A stretch of 64,000 nucleotides of DNA from Whalleya microplaca (GCA_022497155.1 MU385799.1:32643-96642); one strand, 5' to 3'; positions 1 to 13,000 are shown, numbered from the stretch's first letter. Notes: a model not told the origin generated them from the letters alone. Numbers and translations are program-made.

Positions 1-198
1 GCGAATACGTTGATCCTCACCTCCGATTTCTTGGATGTCTTGGCCATTCTTGCTAACCTCCTGTCTTTCTGTTTGTCCAGATCAGTGAGACACCAGAAAT
101 CTTCTTCGGCATCTGCGGTGGTGTATTGTCGGAGCTATGATGATAACTTCTTGAAGCCTGTACCGCCACCTAAACCCCTATACCTGACGAATTTTGCA

Positions 199-2488
199 AT
201 GGTAACTGAGCCATCCTACACTGCTTACAACCCTGGATCTACTCCACGCGGAGCCTCTGTGCGGGACCCTTCGACAGGAGCAATTATTCCCAAAGCCGAT
301 CGCTCGACCTTCAACGCAATGGGGCCAGCTTACGCTCAGCAAACTCAGCGGCCAAACCAGCTACCCGCAGCGATGATGGGCAACTATGCTCAGATCGACC
401 CGAACCCGGCGACATACACCCGCAGAAGGGCTTCAAGCAATACTTCGAGTATCGCGAGCTCTGTCACGGTCAACTCTACCTTCGATGCAATTCTCGCAAG
501 TCCGGCCAGTAGCAGGACGAGCTTCGAGTCTTGGAATTCGAGTCCGCGTAGGCCCGAACATGGCTGGCAACGACCAGCGCCGATCAAGCAGCACAGACAG
601 AAGAGGAAGACGGGAGAGCTCTTCGCTGCCTTGCCTGAGGAGGTTCTGGGACTCATCCTAGATGAGCTGAAGAATCTACATCTGAGCCCTGGCAGCACAA
701 GCTGTGCCACGTGCATGATGAGGGACCTGTGCTCAGTAGCTGTATCTGCACGGAAGCTGCTGAAAGTCGCTCGGGCCGCATTGTAAGCTCTGCGACAACT
801 AGTTGGAGACGAGACACTGACAACAGTACCACAGATACGAAGATATCCAGCTTGTTGGAGCGGATTCCCAGGCGCAAAGAAAGCGATACAAGATAAATTT
901 TGGTTCTCGCTTGGTCCTACTTCGCCGGACGCTGAGGTCGAACCCCGACATTGCGGCGTTGGTCCATAGCCTGAAAGCCCCAGCCATACCTCAGGGCGCA
1001 CCAGTCGATCTATACCAGAATGTGGTTGCTTCTGTTATAATGGCGTGTCCAAACTTTGAGCGATTGGTTGGATTCCACCAGACTTATGACCACTCGTTCA
1101 ACCGGTTATTTCATGCTCTATCAACCAGAAGCAAGCTGAAAGAGATGCATTGGACTTTAGAAGCGTCCCGATTTCAGACGAAGCGCCGAAAGTCGAATGC
1201 TGCAGCATTGCTGAATCCAGACACCCCCAATTTCATGGAAGCTCCAGGAGATCTTCAGCTTGAACAGAGTGAAGCCTTCCTCGACCTACATGCAGATTGG
1301 GAGGATTTAACGACCTTGTCAATACATTGCCTACCCGGCGCGACCCTCACCCCGGTATCGCTGATCCCGGATATTGTGTCCCGTTTGCCAGCTCTTCAAA
1401 ACCTTCACCTATCACATTTACCTTTCACAGCCTTCAATGACGCAAACTTGCTTTCATTGCCGCCGCTGCACACTCTTACCTTATCACATCTTCCGGGTGT
1501 ATCCAGCGAAGGCCTCTCGTCGTTCGCAAGGCGGCCTTCCAGTACGTGGATTCGAAAGCTTACCCTGCAGCATATTGATGTGGACTCGTTGCCAGCGCTA
1601 GGGCAGATTTTCTCAAATCTGACAGCGCTCGAAACATTCGCATTTGTTCAGAACGAGATGCCAATTATGCCAACCAATGAGATAATCTGGCTATTTCCGT
1701 ATTTGGCATCGCACTCGCTGCGAAAGCTACACTGGGACATCACCGGCCAATCGGAGAGCGCGAACCGGGCGGACACGATCCTGGCCAAGAGCATCGAGAC
1801 GAGCGGCTTCCCGGCGCTGCGGACGCTGCGGACGCCCAACGACCCCGACGGCATCTTCCAGGCGCTCTGCCAGCCGGTCGAGAAGCTCGAGATGGCCAGC
1901 GACCGGTACCGCGGGCTGCTCGTGACCAAGTGCACGTCGCGGCCGACGCCGCCCGCGACGCCCACGACCCCGACCACGCCCAGCACCCCCAGCAGCAAGA
2001 AGTTCCCGCTCTCGGCCGGCCTCAGCTTCCCCATGGAGGACACGCTCATCCCGGCCAAGGTGTCCAGCAACCTCGCGCAGGCCCGCCTGGCGGCGCAGGC
2101 GCGGCTCGAGGCCGCGCGCGCCCACCCGCGGTTCACGGTCAACGTGATCGACGTCGCCGACGACGGGCGCGAGGCCGTGGCCGAGACCTACGGCATGGCC
2201 GGGTTCATGGGGCGGGTCGAGTCCAAGATCCGCTATCACCTGCTCCCGGACGCGGGCGGCGTCGACGAGAACGGCGGCCTCGTGGATGTCGCGGATCTGC
2301 TCGGGGACGGCGGCGAGAACTTGAGTGTCAAGGATCGCGAGGGGTGCACGGGGCGTTGGAACATCTCGTATGCTTCGTACTCGAGTACGGCGGGCGAGGG
2401 TAAAGGTGGAAAGGGTGGCGGAGGTGCGGAGCGCGATAGGTGGGCGCATACGGAGCGTGGGCGGTGGAGGGGCGTGGTGCTTTCTTAA
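199..2488 (+). CDS. F-box domain protein with leucine-rich C-terminal region
   Basis: Two exons, 199..782 and 835..2488, joined by a 52-nt GT–AG intron, give a 745-aa protein. The open frame extends upstream to the window edge, but I chose the ATG at 199 because the preceding DNA looks like 5' UTR ending in an intron acceptor (tttgtccag near 80). Residues 1–135 are Ser/Pro-rich and low complexity. An F-box-like segment starts near residue 141 (LFAALPEEVLGLILDEL), followed by a Cys-containing stretch. The C-terminal half has repeated Leu-rich segments (for example LQNLHLSHLPF and LHTLTLSHLPG), consistent with a degenerate LRR substrate-binding region. F-box proteins act as substrate receptors of SCF (Skp1–Cullin–F-box) ubiquitin ligases; the substrate is unknown. 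Third-position GC rises sharply after about 1740. Confidence in the gene is high, in the exact family moderate. Confidence 0.8.
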
Positions 2489-4076
2489 CTTGGGTTAAGG
2501 GAGAGCGAACGCGTTTTGAATGTGCCGACAAATTATAAAAGTTGCGAGTTTTTATTCGATTATATGTCACGTCATGGCATCGGTGTCATAACTGATTACC
2601 TTGGAGATATCTATTTCAGAGATATCGTCAGACAGAACCAGACTGTCTTTGTTTCTTCAGCCGGTTTGACGAGCTAGTCGAGATAAACGAGGCTGTCTTA
2701 TTGTGAGCGGCTACGGCATATCTTATAAAAGCAATACATGGTCGAGCTGTCTGTCAGTATATAAGAAGAGGCAGATAGGCAGCCACGAACATGGGGATGT
2801 ATATATATATATTTAATGGGTCGGAGTAATGTAAGAACGTAATGCGGATGGATACCTCTATGTTATCTCACATAGAGGTTGGACAGGAAGAAATAAAGAA
2901 ACGAAAAGGAGAAATGAGAGGAAAGGAAAGGAGAGGGGAAGGAGAGAAGAGAAACACGCGTCGATGTATGGATGGATGTATATAATCTGGTACCAGCTAC
3001 TCCTTTTGGATAAGGGTAGAGCGAGGAAGGCGGAGGAGGCTGTTTGATATTCATAAAGATGGCGGAAGCCCCGGCTTGGAAAGCGCTATACGTATATAGG
3101 TATATACCCCCGTTTGTTTGATAATTGGAATTTTTTCAGAGGCTTTGATATTAAGTGTTTGTCTTCCATGCTAGAGTGATAGCCTATCTCGATTGTGCAT
3201 TTTGGGACTTGGCTCGAATAGGACGGGTGAAGTTGCCTGTTTCAGTAACGCGCTGCTTCATTCTGTCTTTACTCTACCTTACCCTTGAGCTTTTCCTGGC
3301 TTTCCGTGAAGGAGTGGTTATGGTGGAGTATGATTATATAGCCATTTAGCAACGACAACGATATGTACAGCGCAGTATGTTCAAAATGATAAGGGATACC
3401 TCGGATACTTCGATAGTATATGATGACCATACAAATGAGGGTAAACCCGAATACAGCATACAGTTGATAAGACCCCCGAGTTTCATTTGCCAATGCCAGT
3501 AAATATATAAATTCAGCTAAGCCGTGATCCCAGAAGGGAGCTATGAAAGCACGTAGCAAAGTATCATATCTTGTAAGGGCCCCGAGATCGGCGTTCGAGC
3601 ACTGGAGAAATGGTCTAATTAATAGAGTGGATATTTAGATGTCTGGTCTTCATGTTGATTTGCAACCTGACGTGATTATGATTCCGTGTGAGTGTTTCCT
3701 GGTATCATGGCACTACCTTGCCATTTTCTCATCGTTCCTATGAACCTTATTAGACCTTCACGTAGATTTAGCACATATTGTAAGACTGACTGGAGGAAAA
3801 TCTCGCGGAGATGAATGCGATATCAAAAGCTCAAAGGTTAAAGCTTCACTCACTCATCGACTAGCTATCAAATTTCATGCCAGTTTAAATTTGATGTACT
3901 GTTTCTTTTGTGTGTGATACAGTGGAACATAAATGGACGGTATACCATTTGTTGGATAGTTAAGGGGTATATGGTAGGGTTTTAATCTTATAGGTGAAAA
4001 GGTTCAGACTCATCTTCATGATTCAAGAGTGATTATTCTATAACTTGAGTACTATTATCAACAAAGTATATCAAAC

Positions 4077-4128
4077 TGTAACGAAGCCGTTACCACAGGT
4101 CAATGTAACGAAGCCGTTACCACAGGTC
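4077..4128. repeat. Direct duplication of a 25-bp palindrome-containing unit
   Basis: The 25-bp unit at 4077–4101 is repeated exactly at 4104–4128. Each copy holds the inverted repeat GTAACG-AAGC-CGTTAC, so each could fold into a short hairpin. No gene overlaps it. Confidence 0.85.
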
Positions 4129-4263
4129 TTGATTTGAAATAACAAAAGGCGTGAAAGGTAGAATACTTAGATTGATCGCTGGCTAGCAGAGAGAGACTAT
4201 CTAAGGGACGGCGAAATACAGTCCTTTTATATCTGAATAGCTTCTTAGTAAAATGGGACTTGA

Positions 4264-4324
4264 TTGCCAAGCCATTATCTCTTGGCAACCAGTTGGTTGC
4301 CAAGCCATTATCTCTTGGCAACCA
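4264..4324. repeat. Direct duplication of a 28-bp palindrome-containing unit
   Basis: A 28-bp unit at 4264–4291 is repeated exactly at 4297–4324, with a 33-bp period. Each copy has arms TTGCCAAG and CTTGGCAA flanking a short loop. It lies about 135 bp from the other palindrome pair at 4077–4128, with a different sequence but the same architecture. Confidence 0.85.
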
Positions 4325-4795
4325 TAAATCACGTGGTAGCTGGTTGCGGGGATATTCAGGAATGGGTGGTTGTAACACAAACTTCATCACCGTTCAATAT
4401 ACCTTGGATTACATTTAAGAAAATCTTAGATGAGTGTAAGAGACTGTATAGATATTGAGTTACCTTAAAACTTGAGGCCTACTTAAGGACTTTATGTTTC
4501 GATCTGATTAAGCATAAGTGTGCTGATCACTCATGAGTGAGTGGAAAGTAATACATATCTCACTTCCATCTGAATGGGGTGGGTGTAGAACAAGCTTTCA
4601 CAATTATTTACAAAACCTTGCTGCTAGTATCAGGTTCGCCTTCGGGCATATACTGACTGAATGGTCAACCGAATGAAGTGCCTCTACTTTCAGACTCACA
4701 TTACGTTCATTGTCATGCAGAATGACAGGTATACAAGGCCATCTCTTCAAATTTTGATGCCTGCCATCGATTGCCACACACAACTATCGATTCAT

Positions 4796-5186
4796 ATGTC
4801 GAGTCACAAACAACCACTTTCAATTCCTACTGACGACTACAGGAACATGGCACACTCCACGCACATAAACAAAGGAACGAGCCAAGCTCCAAAGAGCCCA
4901 CAGGTCAGTACCTAATATTATATGGGAGTAACACATAGACATCTAACTTGTCCAGACAATAGATATCACAAATACACAGACCATACATACGTAGACGACA
5001 CATCCAAGTACGAATCTCGACCCAGCCGAGAAAGACATACTGGCCCCTGAAGAAATGGAGGGGGAGACTGCTTTTGGGCTGCTGATTGCAGCACTTGTGG
5101 TCATTTTCTTTGGAGGCACCATGTTTGCGATGGAAATATATCGCTACGACTGGAAAATGCTTTATTTCGAATTCCACAGGTATTGA
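4796..5186 (+). CDS. Possible small single-pass membrane protein
   Basis: A tentative two-exon model, 4796..4903 and 4995..5186 (91-nt intron, donor GTCAGT, acceptor cgtag), encodes 99 aa. The second exon alone has an ATG at 5055 that would give a 43-aa peptide. The sequence contains one clear hydrophobic helix (AFGLLIAALVVIFFGG) preceded by an acidic stretch (LDPAEKDILAPEE) and followed by a short basic and aromatic tail ending near the stop at 5184–5186. No family is recognised. The donor is not the strong GTAAGT or GTATGT form seen in neighbouring genes, and no transcript evidence is available, so the splice and the upstream exon are uncertain. The membrane helix is the best-supported part. 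Confidence 0.3.
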
Positions 5187-5505
5187 GGGTCTACTACCTC
5201 TAGGGAGGCAGTTGGAGGATAATGGAAGGAGGGAGGTAGAGGATATCCAGATGTTACCGCGTGTAACAAAGGACAAGGATTAGAAGATTCGGCTGTGACC
5301 TAGTAATCCAGATAGGCGATCGGCCCCGAGATCTTGGTATCACCGAGGCATGGCAACGTCATTGAATTTCTACCAACATCCATCTCTTCAAAAACTCACA
5401 CTTGTAATCTACATATCTGCATGTTGTCTTGAATTGCGAAACTTCCTTCCACACACCTTATTTCTCTCATTGGAGTTTCTCAGTACTCAGTCATTAAGTG
5501 AAGCC

Positions 5506-6336
5506 ATGCGATCATCACTTTTGCCCAGAATACAATTAAATCGCGTCTGCGATGCCTGCAAGCAGCAGCGCGATTATGCCACCGCGAGCTCTAGCTATGT
5601 CGCCGCCACCAGCCGAACTGCTTCTTGTCGCACACCTGCGCGTCCAAGCCTAGCCGCGCACAGAACCCAGAGAGGCGCAGAAACGCAATCACGGCAGCTA
5701 TCCCACAGCGTGCGCGTCCAGCAGCCTAACAACGCATCCACGGCGACCGCAGACTCCCAGCCCTCGCCATCCTCCTCCTCACCCTCGGCCCCGGCGCGGC
5801 AGCGCACGCACTACGACTTCTTCCCGCGGACGCTGCCCTCGGGCCCGCCGCCGGCCGGGCGCTTCGTGATCGACGTGCGGGCGCTGCGGCGCGAGTTCCT
5901 GGCGCTGCAGGGGTCGGCGCACCCGGACCTGCACCCGGCGCACCTGAAGGCGCGGGCGCAGGCCGCCTCGGCGCGCATCAACGAGGCCTTCCGCACGCTG
6001 GAGAGTCCGCTGCTGCGCGCCCAGTACATCCTGCACCTGCGCGGGCAGGACGTCGCCAACGACGAGACTGCCAAGGTCGAGGACCCGGAGCTGCTCATGC
6101 TCGTGCTCGAGACGCGCGAGGCCATCGAGGAGGCCGATGAGGAGGGCGATCTCGAGGACTTAAAGGCTGAGAATGAAGAGAGGATTGCGCGGAGCGTCGA
6201 GGAGCTGGAGTGCGAGTTTGCGGAGGATAGGCTTGAGGAGGCTAGGAGGGAGACAGTGAGGTTAAGGTATTGGGTTAATATTCGGGAGAGTATTAATAAT
6301 TGGGAGAAGGGGAAGCCGATCGTGTTGGAACACTAG
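5506..6336 (+). CDS. jac1: Mitochondrial J-domain co-chaperone, HscB/Jac1 type
   Basis: Single exon, 276 aa from the ATG at 5506. The frame is open back to 5350, but the 5506 start gives an Arg/Ser-rich, acid-poor N-terminus typical of a mitochondrial targeting peptide. After a Ser/Pro-rich linker comes the J-domain, starting around YDFFPRTLPSG, with the diagnostic HPD motif at residues 139–141. The C-terminal HscB oligomerisation-type helices follow (acidic helix from about residue 185, ending in RYWVNIRESINNWEKGKPIVLEH). HscB/Jac1 proteins deliver the Fe–S scaffold Isu to the mitochondrial Hsp70 (Ssq1 in yeast) and stimulate its ATPase. The J-domain start is spaced from HPD by a longer insert than in canonical DnaJ, as is usual for this family. 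It marks the left core-gene border of the cluster region. Confidence 0.88.
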   Translation: MRSSLLPRIQLNRVCDACKQQRDYATASSSYVAATSRTASCRTPARPSLAAHRTQRGAETQSRQLSHSVRVQQPNNASTATADSQPSPSSSSPSAPARQRTHYDFFPRTLPSGPPPAGRFVIDVRALRREFLALQGSAHPDLHPAHLKARAQAASARINEAFRTLESPLLRAQYILHLRGQDVANDETAKVEDPELLMLVLETREAIEEADEEGDLEDLKAENEERIARSVEELECEFAEDRLEEARRETVRLRYWVNIRESINNWEKGKPIVLEH

Positions 6337-7001
6337 AGGGTAGCATGCGCTGTGTCACCGCGTGCTGCTATTACAAGATTTGACGCATATTCTCAAGCCA
6401 GGGATATGTGTCGGCTGAAGGAATTGCGTGAGGGTTGAAGAGCATGCGAGTATTCCCAGCTTGATAGACTTCCGACTAGCCGTCTATTCAACATAGTTTT
6501 AAAGAGAGGCGTTACGTATGGCTAGATGTTAAGACGTCTCATCGCTCTCTTGGTATGCTGGATTATGCCTTCATCTTCGCACTCAGCCTGTCTAAGCAAT
6601 GGAAATATTTTTGTTTATATTGATGGATATTGATCCTCACATCACCCGGATGGAATACTCATCGTGAGATAGCACGATGGATATCTATTCAGCTATGTAT
6701 CATCCGTCTTACAGCACATTCTATCGAGGTCAGTGTAACGAACAGGGGGGATATGTAGAAGTAAAGAGTGTATATTAAACTGAGTCTGGCTATCTGAGTA
6801 TGTAATAGAATGAGTGGTCTGGAACCATCAATGAAAGAGAAGTCGTAACTCGTCGTGGATTTATAATTGCTTGTAAATCTTGTTTGATGTTCCACATCTT
6901 ACCAGACATGAAGCTATTCATACTCCTGATATGAACGAATAGACCTTGCATCTATTATTAACGCCTGTGCCACTTAGGTTAGCTAGTAGTATTACCTTGA
7001 C
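6337..7001. other. Intergenic region between jac1 and PKS 3' ends
   Basis: 665 bp between two convergent genes. I see no gene, RNA or repeat. It presumably holds the two transcript 3' ends. Confidence 0.6.
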
Positions 7002-10000
7002 TTATGAAGAGCTGCCCCCCTTCAAAATCTTAGGGTACTGCTCTGCACTTTCATCCATACTGTCAATGAGTGCTGCAACACCAGGGTGCAGCCCTGCTGA
7101 TATTGCTGTGGTCATCCACTCCTCCCACGGGAGGACGGTGTAGGGTTCACCTTGTTCCTGCAACCCAAGATCCTGCAGCTTGTCCAGCGGAACCACCTTA
7201 TCACCCACCTCATGTATATACGTGACACCCTCTTCGTTGTTATTGCTCCCGTTGCTGTTGAACGCCCGCCCGATGATTCCCTCACAAACACTCCGCACAG
7301 ACACCAAATCTAAAGCCCCTAGGTTCCCTTTTGCCTTGGGTGCAGCCTTCGACTTCTTCACATACGTCATTAAAGCATTGACCCAGTCCCTCTCTGCTTC
7401 AAGACCTACGGCATCGTCCCCCTCGCGCACGATGGTGGAGGGCCTATGGATGAAAACCCGCATTCTGTGCTTCTCACTCATCTGCTCCAAGAACATCTCG
7501 CACGTCAACTTACTGCACGCATACCCGAACGAACCATCCGGTGTTTTTCCGTGAGCGAGGTTTATAGGCCCGGCGGGGAAGCCTTCCGTTCTGCAGTTCT
7601 CGTGGAAGATGCCCAAGCCGGCGGAAGAGACGTAATGCAGGGGGATGTGCCGCCGGAGACAGAGCCGAGCCAACGCAATTGTTGAGCCCACATTTGCGGC
7701 GCGCAGATCGATGTAGTGCTTAAGGTGCGATGTGTCTGCGCCGTTGTGGATCACTACATCCGCGTCGGCGAAGGTGGATTCAGCTTCGTCCTCGGATAGT
7801 CCGAGAAGCGGCTGCGCAAGGTCTCCCTCATGGTAAACGATGCGGTGATCTTCTGGTAGTCTGCCTTGCTGCAACCGGGACGCCAGAGAACGGACTGCTA
7901 GACAAATGATCTTCTCCACGGTCGGCTGAGAGAGAATATGGGACAGCAGATGGTGGCCGAGAAGACCAGTGCTCCCCGTAAGAACTATGACTCTAGGAGG
8001 AAAGTGTACTTGGTTGAGACTAGGATCGGGAATCACCTCGGCCATGTCAGCCGGCGGACGAGACTCGGATCTCCAATCGATCAGACTGTCAGCAGGGCCT
8101 GATGTCCCAAGTGGGGTTGCTAGCATAGAAGAAATGTCCTTAGATGGTGAAAGTTCACCGGGAGGCTTCTCACTGCTGCTGTCAATGATGCTTTGGTCCT
8201 CCAACCCCCCAGATGCTTCATTATTGTTCTGAATTATAGGTGCCAGCTCCGATGGTAAGCCCTCAACCGCCAATTGGACCAGGGATGCCATGGTATTGTT
8301 TCCCATGATCCTCAGCACTGGAATATTAACCTGTAGATACTTGAGGAACCATGACCGAATATCCACTGCTACAAGGGAGTCCAAGCCTATCTCGTTGCTC
8401 CGCGAAGACATCAAATCATGATCGGCAGTAGATACCTGCAACACAACACGTAACTGTGTGGCCAATGCACCTTAATTTAGTCAGTATCTACCTAGGCAAG
8501 TTAAATCTTTCAGGGGGTTGAGGCTGTCAGACTTACTCTCAACAACCCGGTAGACCTCCTCTTCCGATTGGCATTGGCGTAGTTGTTCGCTCGTCGTTAT
8601 ATTAGCCTTTGCATCTTCCTTGTCTACAGTGGCCGCACGGGCAATGATCAAGGGCGAGAATTTGGGATCGGAACACCAATTAGGCGCATTGGGGGCCTTT
8701 GCGATATCAAGAGCAACGTCCGACAGACTTGTGGTCAGCTCGGGCCCATGCGGTGACTCCAGCCTACAAGCATCGATGGCCTCGCAGATGGACTGGCACC
8801 AGTCCTCTTCTGACAACCGCAACATGTGATACCGCTCCACGATGCTGTCCAGCTCCTTGCGCGACTCGCGCACCATGTACCCTGCTCCGATAATAGCGCC
8901 GCCGTTGACGGCTGCCGCGCGTAGCCCTCGCTTTCGACGTTGAGCTGCTAGACCACACATGAAGGTATTTGCGGCTGCGTAGTTGGCTTGGCCCATGTTG
9001 CCGATGACGCAGTTGATAGACGATACCAGCACAAAAAAATCGAGATCTGTGTCGTGGAAAATTCGATCTAGGTGGACACTCCCGTCCACTTTTGGCCCAA
9101 CGACCTTTCTGAGCTGCTCATATGACATGTTGCGAAGCAGAGTATCGTGTAGTACCATGGCGCCCTGGACGACGCCTACGATGCGAGGAAGAGTGGCACA
9201 GATGTGGCGGTGGACATCTTGAAGTCTACTCTCGTCGGTAATGTCGCTAAAATGGTGAAGTCCTATTGTTAGTCTTTGGCATTCAGTTAGGTTGAATTTC
9301 TATCTTACCATGGTAGTACGCAAACATTCGCCCCCTTCCGCTTATGAGCTGCAATCCACTCTGGATCAATCTCTGGCTCTCTACTGGTGATGACGAGGTG
9401 TGTCACGCCATTGCTAATGAACCAGTCTGCCAAAGAAATGCCCAATGCCCGAGAAATGCCAACAATCCAATATGTGCTACCATTGCCCTTGAACATAGGT
9501 TTGCTATCGAGCCTGGAGACATTCACGGGCAGGAGTCCAGTGTTAGTCCAATCAACAACCGCGAGCGGATCTTCAGGCTGAACACCACCGACTAGGGAGT
9601 TAAGACGGATTGATTGAGGAAATACACCATGGCGTTCCTGCTCTGAACTTATTGCCTGCTGGACGAACTCAAGGGCGTGACTCATGACATCTCCCAACAT
9701 GGTGGTGGGGATAGTCCCAGGGTCAGAGCCCGTCAAGGAGTAAAGCATTTTGGCGGACGTGAAACTTTGACATCGCCCCTTCAGGCACTCCATCAGAGTC
9801 GCCTCGTTATCAGATGACTGAGTACCATCGCGCGAGAATCCGATGAAGGATGACAACTTGGCGGGTAGAAGAGTTTCCTCAACGTCGGACTGGGTCATAT
9901 ATTGGGGTAGCCGAATCCACGAATCCGGTGTATTCCCCTTAAAGTCGGTAGTGAAAACAACATTTACGCTTTTTTGTGCAGCCTGAAAGCCAAGTGCCTG

Positions 10001-13000
10001 AGCGACAATGTCCGGTGCGTTATGGGCCACGATAGTCTGCCCCCTGAGCGGAAGATTGAGAACTTCTATGGCCACCAAATGGGCACACACAATTGAGAGA
10101 ATTTGATCGTCCGAGAGGTTTGTGAGAGTAGGGCGGGGAACAACGAATCCCTGCGGCACCTTAAAGCTACTCAAGACCGATGTAGAAACGAGTGTTATGT
10201 ACTCTGATCCAGTATCTGGGTGCGTGGCTAGCACTACGAATCTGTGTCCAATTGAAGTCTTGACGGCAGAAAGTGTCGAACTCTTTGTGCGCAGTTCGAT
10301 CAATGTTCCAGTACTGTCAGTTTCGGAAGTTAACAAATTATGACACGACAGATCCCGAACAACGAAAGAACCGGATTCAGGTTGTAGGACGACTAAGGTA
10401 GGTGATGTGTTCAGATCCACCTCGCGAACAATAGGTCGATTGCACGAGTTGTAGCGATCGTTCAGCTCTGGTACATGTTCGAGGCGAGAGAGCAGCTCGT
10501 AGCCATGGCTATCAATAATTATCTCTGGCTCCACGGTCCAGAGAACTTTGTCGTTATTCCCAGCGGTGGCATGAAAGCGCAGAAGAATTTCAGCTATAGT
10601 CTCCGCTCTAATACTCGCGGGATTGGCAATGTCGAGCTGCTGGAGTCGTAAGTCCGGTGTTTCATTAGCTGCCACGCGCCCAAATCCTATTGTCATATTA
10701 GAAAAAGGTTCGTTTTCCAACCGGCCGCTGGTAATCCAAAGCAAAGTCTTTCCGGTCTCAAACATCCTCTTCAGTGCAGTGAAGCCGTCTGGTGTGATGC
10801 CTTTGAAAGTAGGGTAGTCAAGTTCTGTGAGACTAATAACTGTCGAGTTGACGTCTACTATTTGGTAATTGATATCTGAGAGAGTTGGAAAGAAATGACA
10901 ATCTGTTGCATAATTTCGAGTGACAAGGATATCCCGAAGACCAGTGACAATGCGTGAAGTGCGAGATGTTAGACCACCAACGATGACCAACTTCTTAATC
11001 GGGGGTAATGGCCATGTATGGACAGTAAGGGGCTCGCGCAAGAACTGAACGTAATTATCAACCGCTTGAGAGACAAAATGGTACACACTATATGACTCTT
11101 GAAACTCCTTTGGGGGGCTGGTGTCCACTCCAGAGAAACCTGTCGTCTGAAGGAGTCTGTTCCAATCTCGGGGTGGAATATAGGGCGACAGTATTCTTCC
11201 AGCGTCTCGACCAACCCACCAGCCTGGCAAGGTTCCAAAAATGAATCCCATAGTGGCCATACCGTCCCATGCGTCCTGGCCTTCGCCAACAACCAAGAAG
11301 CCACCGGGCTTCAGGAGCTTGCGTATGTTGCGAAGGCAATGGCTGACATCACCGGTGGCATGCAGGACGAAAAAGCATATGATCAGATCATAGGCACCTT
11401 CGATATAACCTTGCTCTATTGGATCCTTTTCCACATCCAACGTCTTGAATATTATACGGTCCTTATGACGCAAGAATGTCGAAGAAGCGTTCTCAAAGAA
11501 GGCGGCAGAAACATCTGTATACGTGTAGGATAGAAAGCTCTGATCTATTTCTTTTAAAACCGCCTTAGTCGCTCCACCAGTACCGGCTCCTTAAGATAAA
11601 TATCAGTACAGATGATAGAGCGCGGACCACAATGTAGGCAAACGTACCTATCTCTAGGATATTCATGTGGCGATGACGATCCACAACCTGCTTCACAGAC
11701 CTACTAACCCAGTGAGCTGATTCTTTCAGGCCCAATGCACCAGCATAGTACCGGTCCAGAATGTCATTATCATTTGCTCGAAAATACTCCAACATTGTGC
11801 CTTCGCCATTAAAGACACGGGGCATTTGTGCCCCTACGAGATGCATTATTTGTACATCCGGGCAGTGAGAAAAGGGTTTGCTCACTTCGACAATATTTTC
11901 GAGGGTGTCCTGAAGCCAGCTCTTTTGAGCCCACTTGTGCTTCCCAGAATCAACAATAGTTGCGACATGCCGTGCAAAATTTAGATAATTGCTCGTTGGA
12001 GACTGTGACCTCATTGTGTGGTCTACGGCCACCTCTCGGTCAAACATTTTCAGGTAAAATACTGCTATCCTCTCGAGCAAGTCTACCGTGACACCATGAT
12101 CCTGTGCCAAGGCGATATCGTGCACTGCTACAGACCCGTCAGGTCGGCTGAGGATCCAATTTACCTTGGAAAAGACTTTCCTGTCTTTTGCCATCGCTGC
12201 ACCTCCGAGGGGCATGAAACTTGCGCCTTGAACCTGTATGACGGCATGTCGGGAGGAGCCCCTATAAATATTGGCATGACCAGTGATACCTCGCCATTCC
12301 TCTTTCCTTAGCGCCACAGCCGCATCAATGGAAACCGAAGCATCCTGCACTCTAGTCATTGGGATGCATGCCTCAGGGTTTATCATGATCTGCCGAATTG
12401 TTGTTGGTAAGTGAATAGTGCGTAAATGCTCATCGTATGGATAACTATGCGCGAGCATGATAGATTGCAGAGATGCATCTAGCTCCGTGGGATGTATTAG
12501 TAAGGTTTTGTACTCTTCTTCAAGCGGACCAGTAGTGGCTAGACAACTCGACCGGCAGTGCTTCCGACGCAGGGTGGATAAGGAACGGAACGAGCCGACA
12601 AAATCATAGCCAAGGTCACTGAGGGCGGCGTAGAAACGTTCAGGCTCAACATCTATCATGTGCGGCAGGCTGGCTTTGCGTATGGAGAGCAAAGACGCGT
12701 CAGCTTCCCCGAGTGTTATCTCGATTTGGCAACTCGCGACGAGAGCAAGGCTGTCGGCTTCCTGTGATGAGATAGCAGCAGAGTATGTGAAGTGAGCTTT
12801 CACTCGGTCTAGACGTTGCCTTGAAATGTCAGCCATGGATATGAATATTTCGATACCCCTATCGCTTTGCTCAAAAGCAATTGCTTGATGTATCACGAAA
12901 TCGCGAAGCTTGATAAGCTGAACCCCCTGACTTGGAGATGTAGCCTCTGCTGTAAAACGCGCCGCCTCCATGGCAGTACATACATACCCTGCGGCCGGAA

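Larger units (their letters stand above)
2489..4795. other. Intergenic region, no recognised gene
   Basis: About 2.3 kb downstream of the F-box gene. It has moderate AT bias, a short (TA)n tract near 2800–2813 and a purine-rich stretch near 2880–2960. Only short unconvincing ORFs are present. The notable content is two pairs of duplicated palindromic repeats at 4077–4128 and 4264–4324, listed separately. Confidence 0.6.

Noticed and set aside
1727..2449. Long minus-strand ORFs opposite the F-box gene
   Set aside because: They arise from the GC-rich codons of the plus-strand gene, with Arg/Gly-rich sequence and no domain.
4077..4324. CRISPR-like array
   Set aside because: Only two copies of each of two different units, in a fungal genome, with no array structure.
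9600..11000. An enoyl-reductase domain within the PKS
   Set aside because: The region between CMeT and KR has no NADPH-binding GGxGxxG-type loop or other ER signature; it fits the KR structural subdomain and linker.
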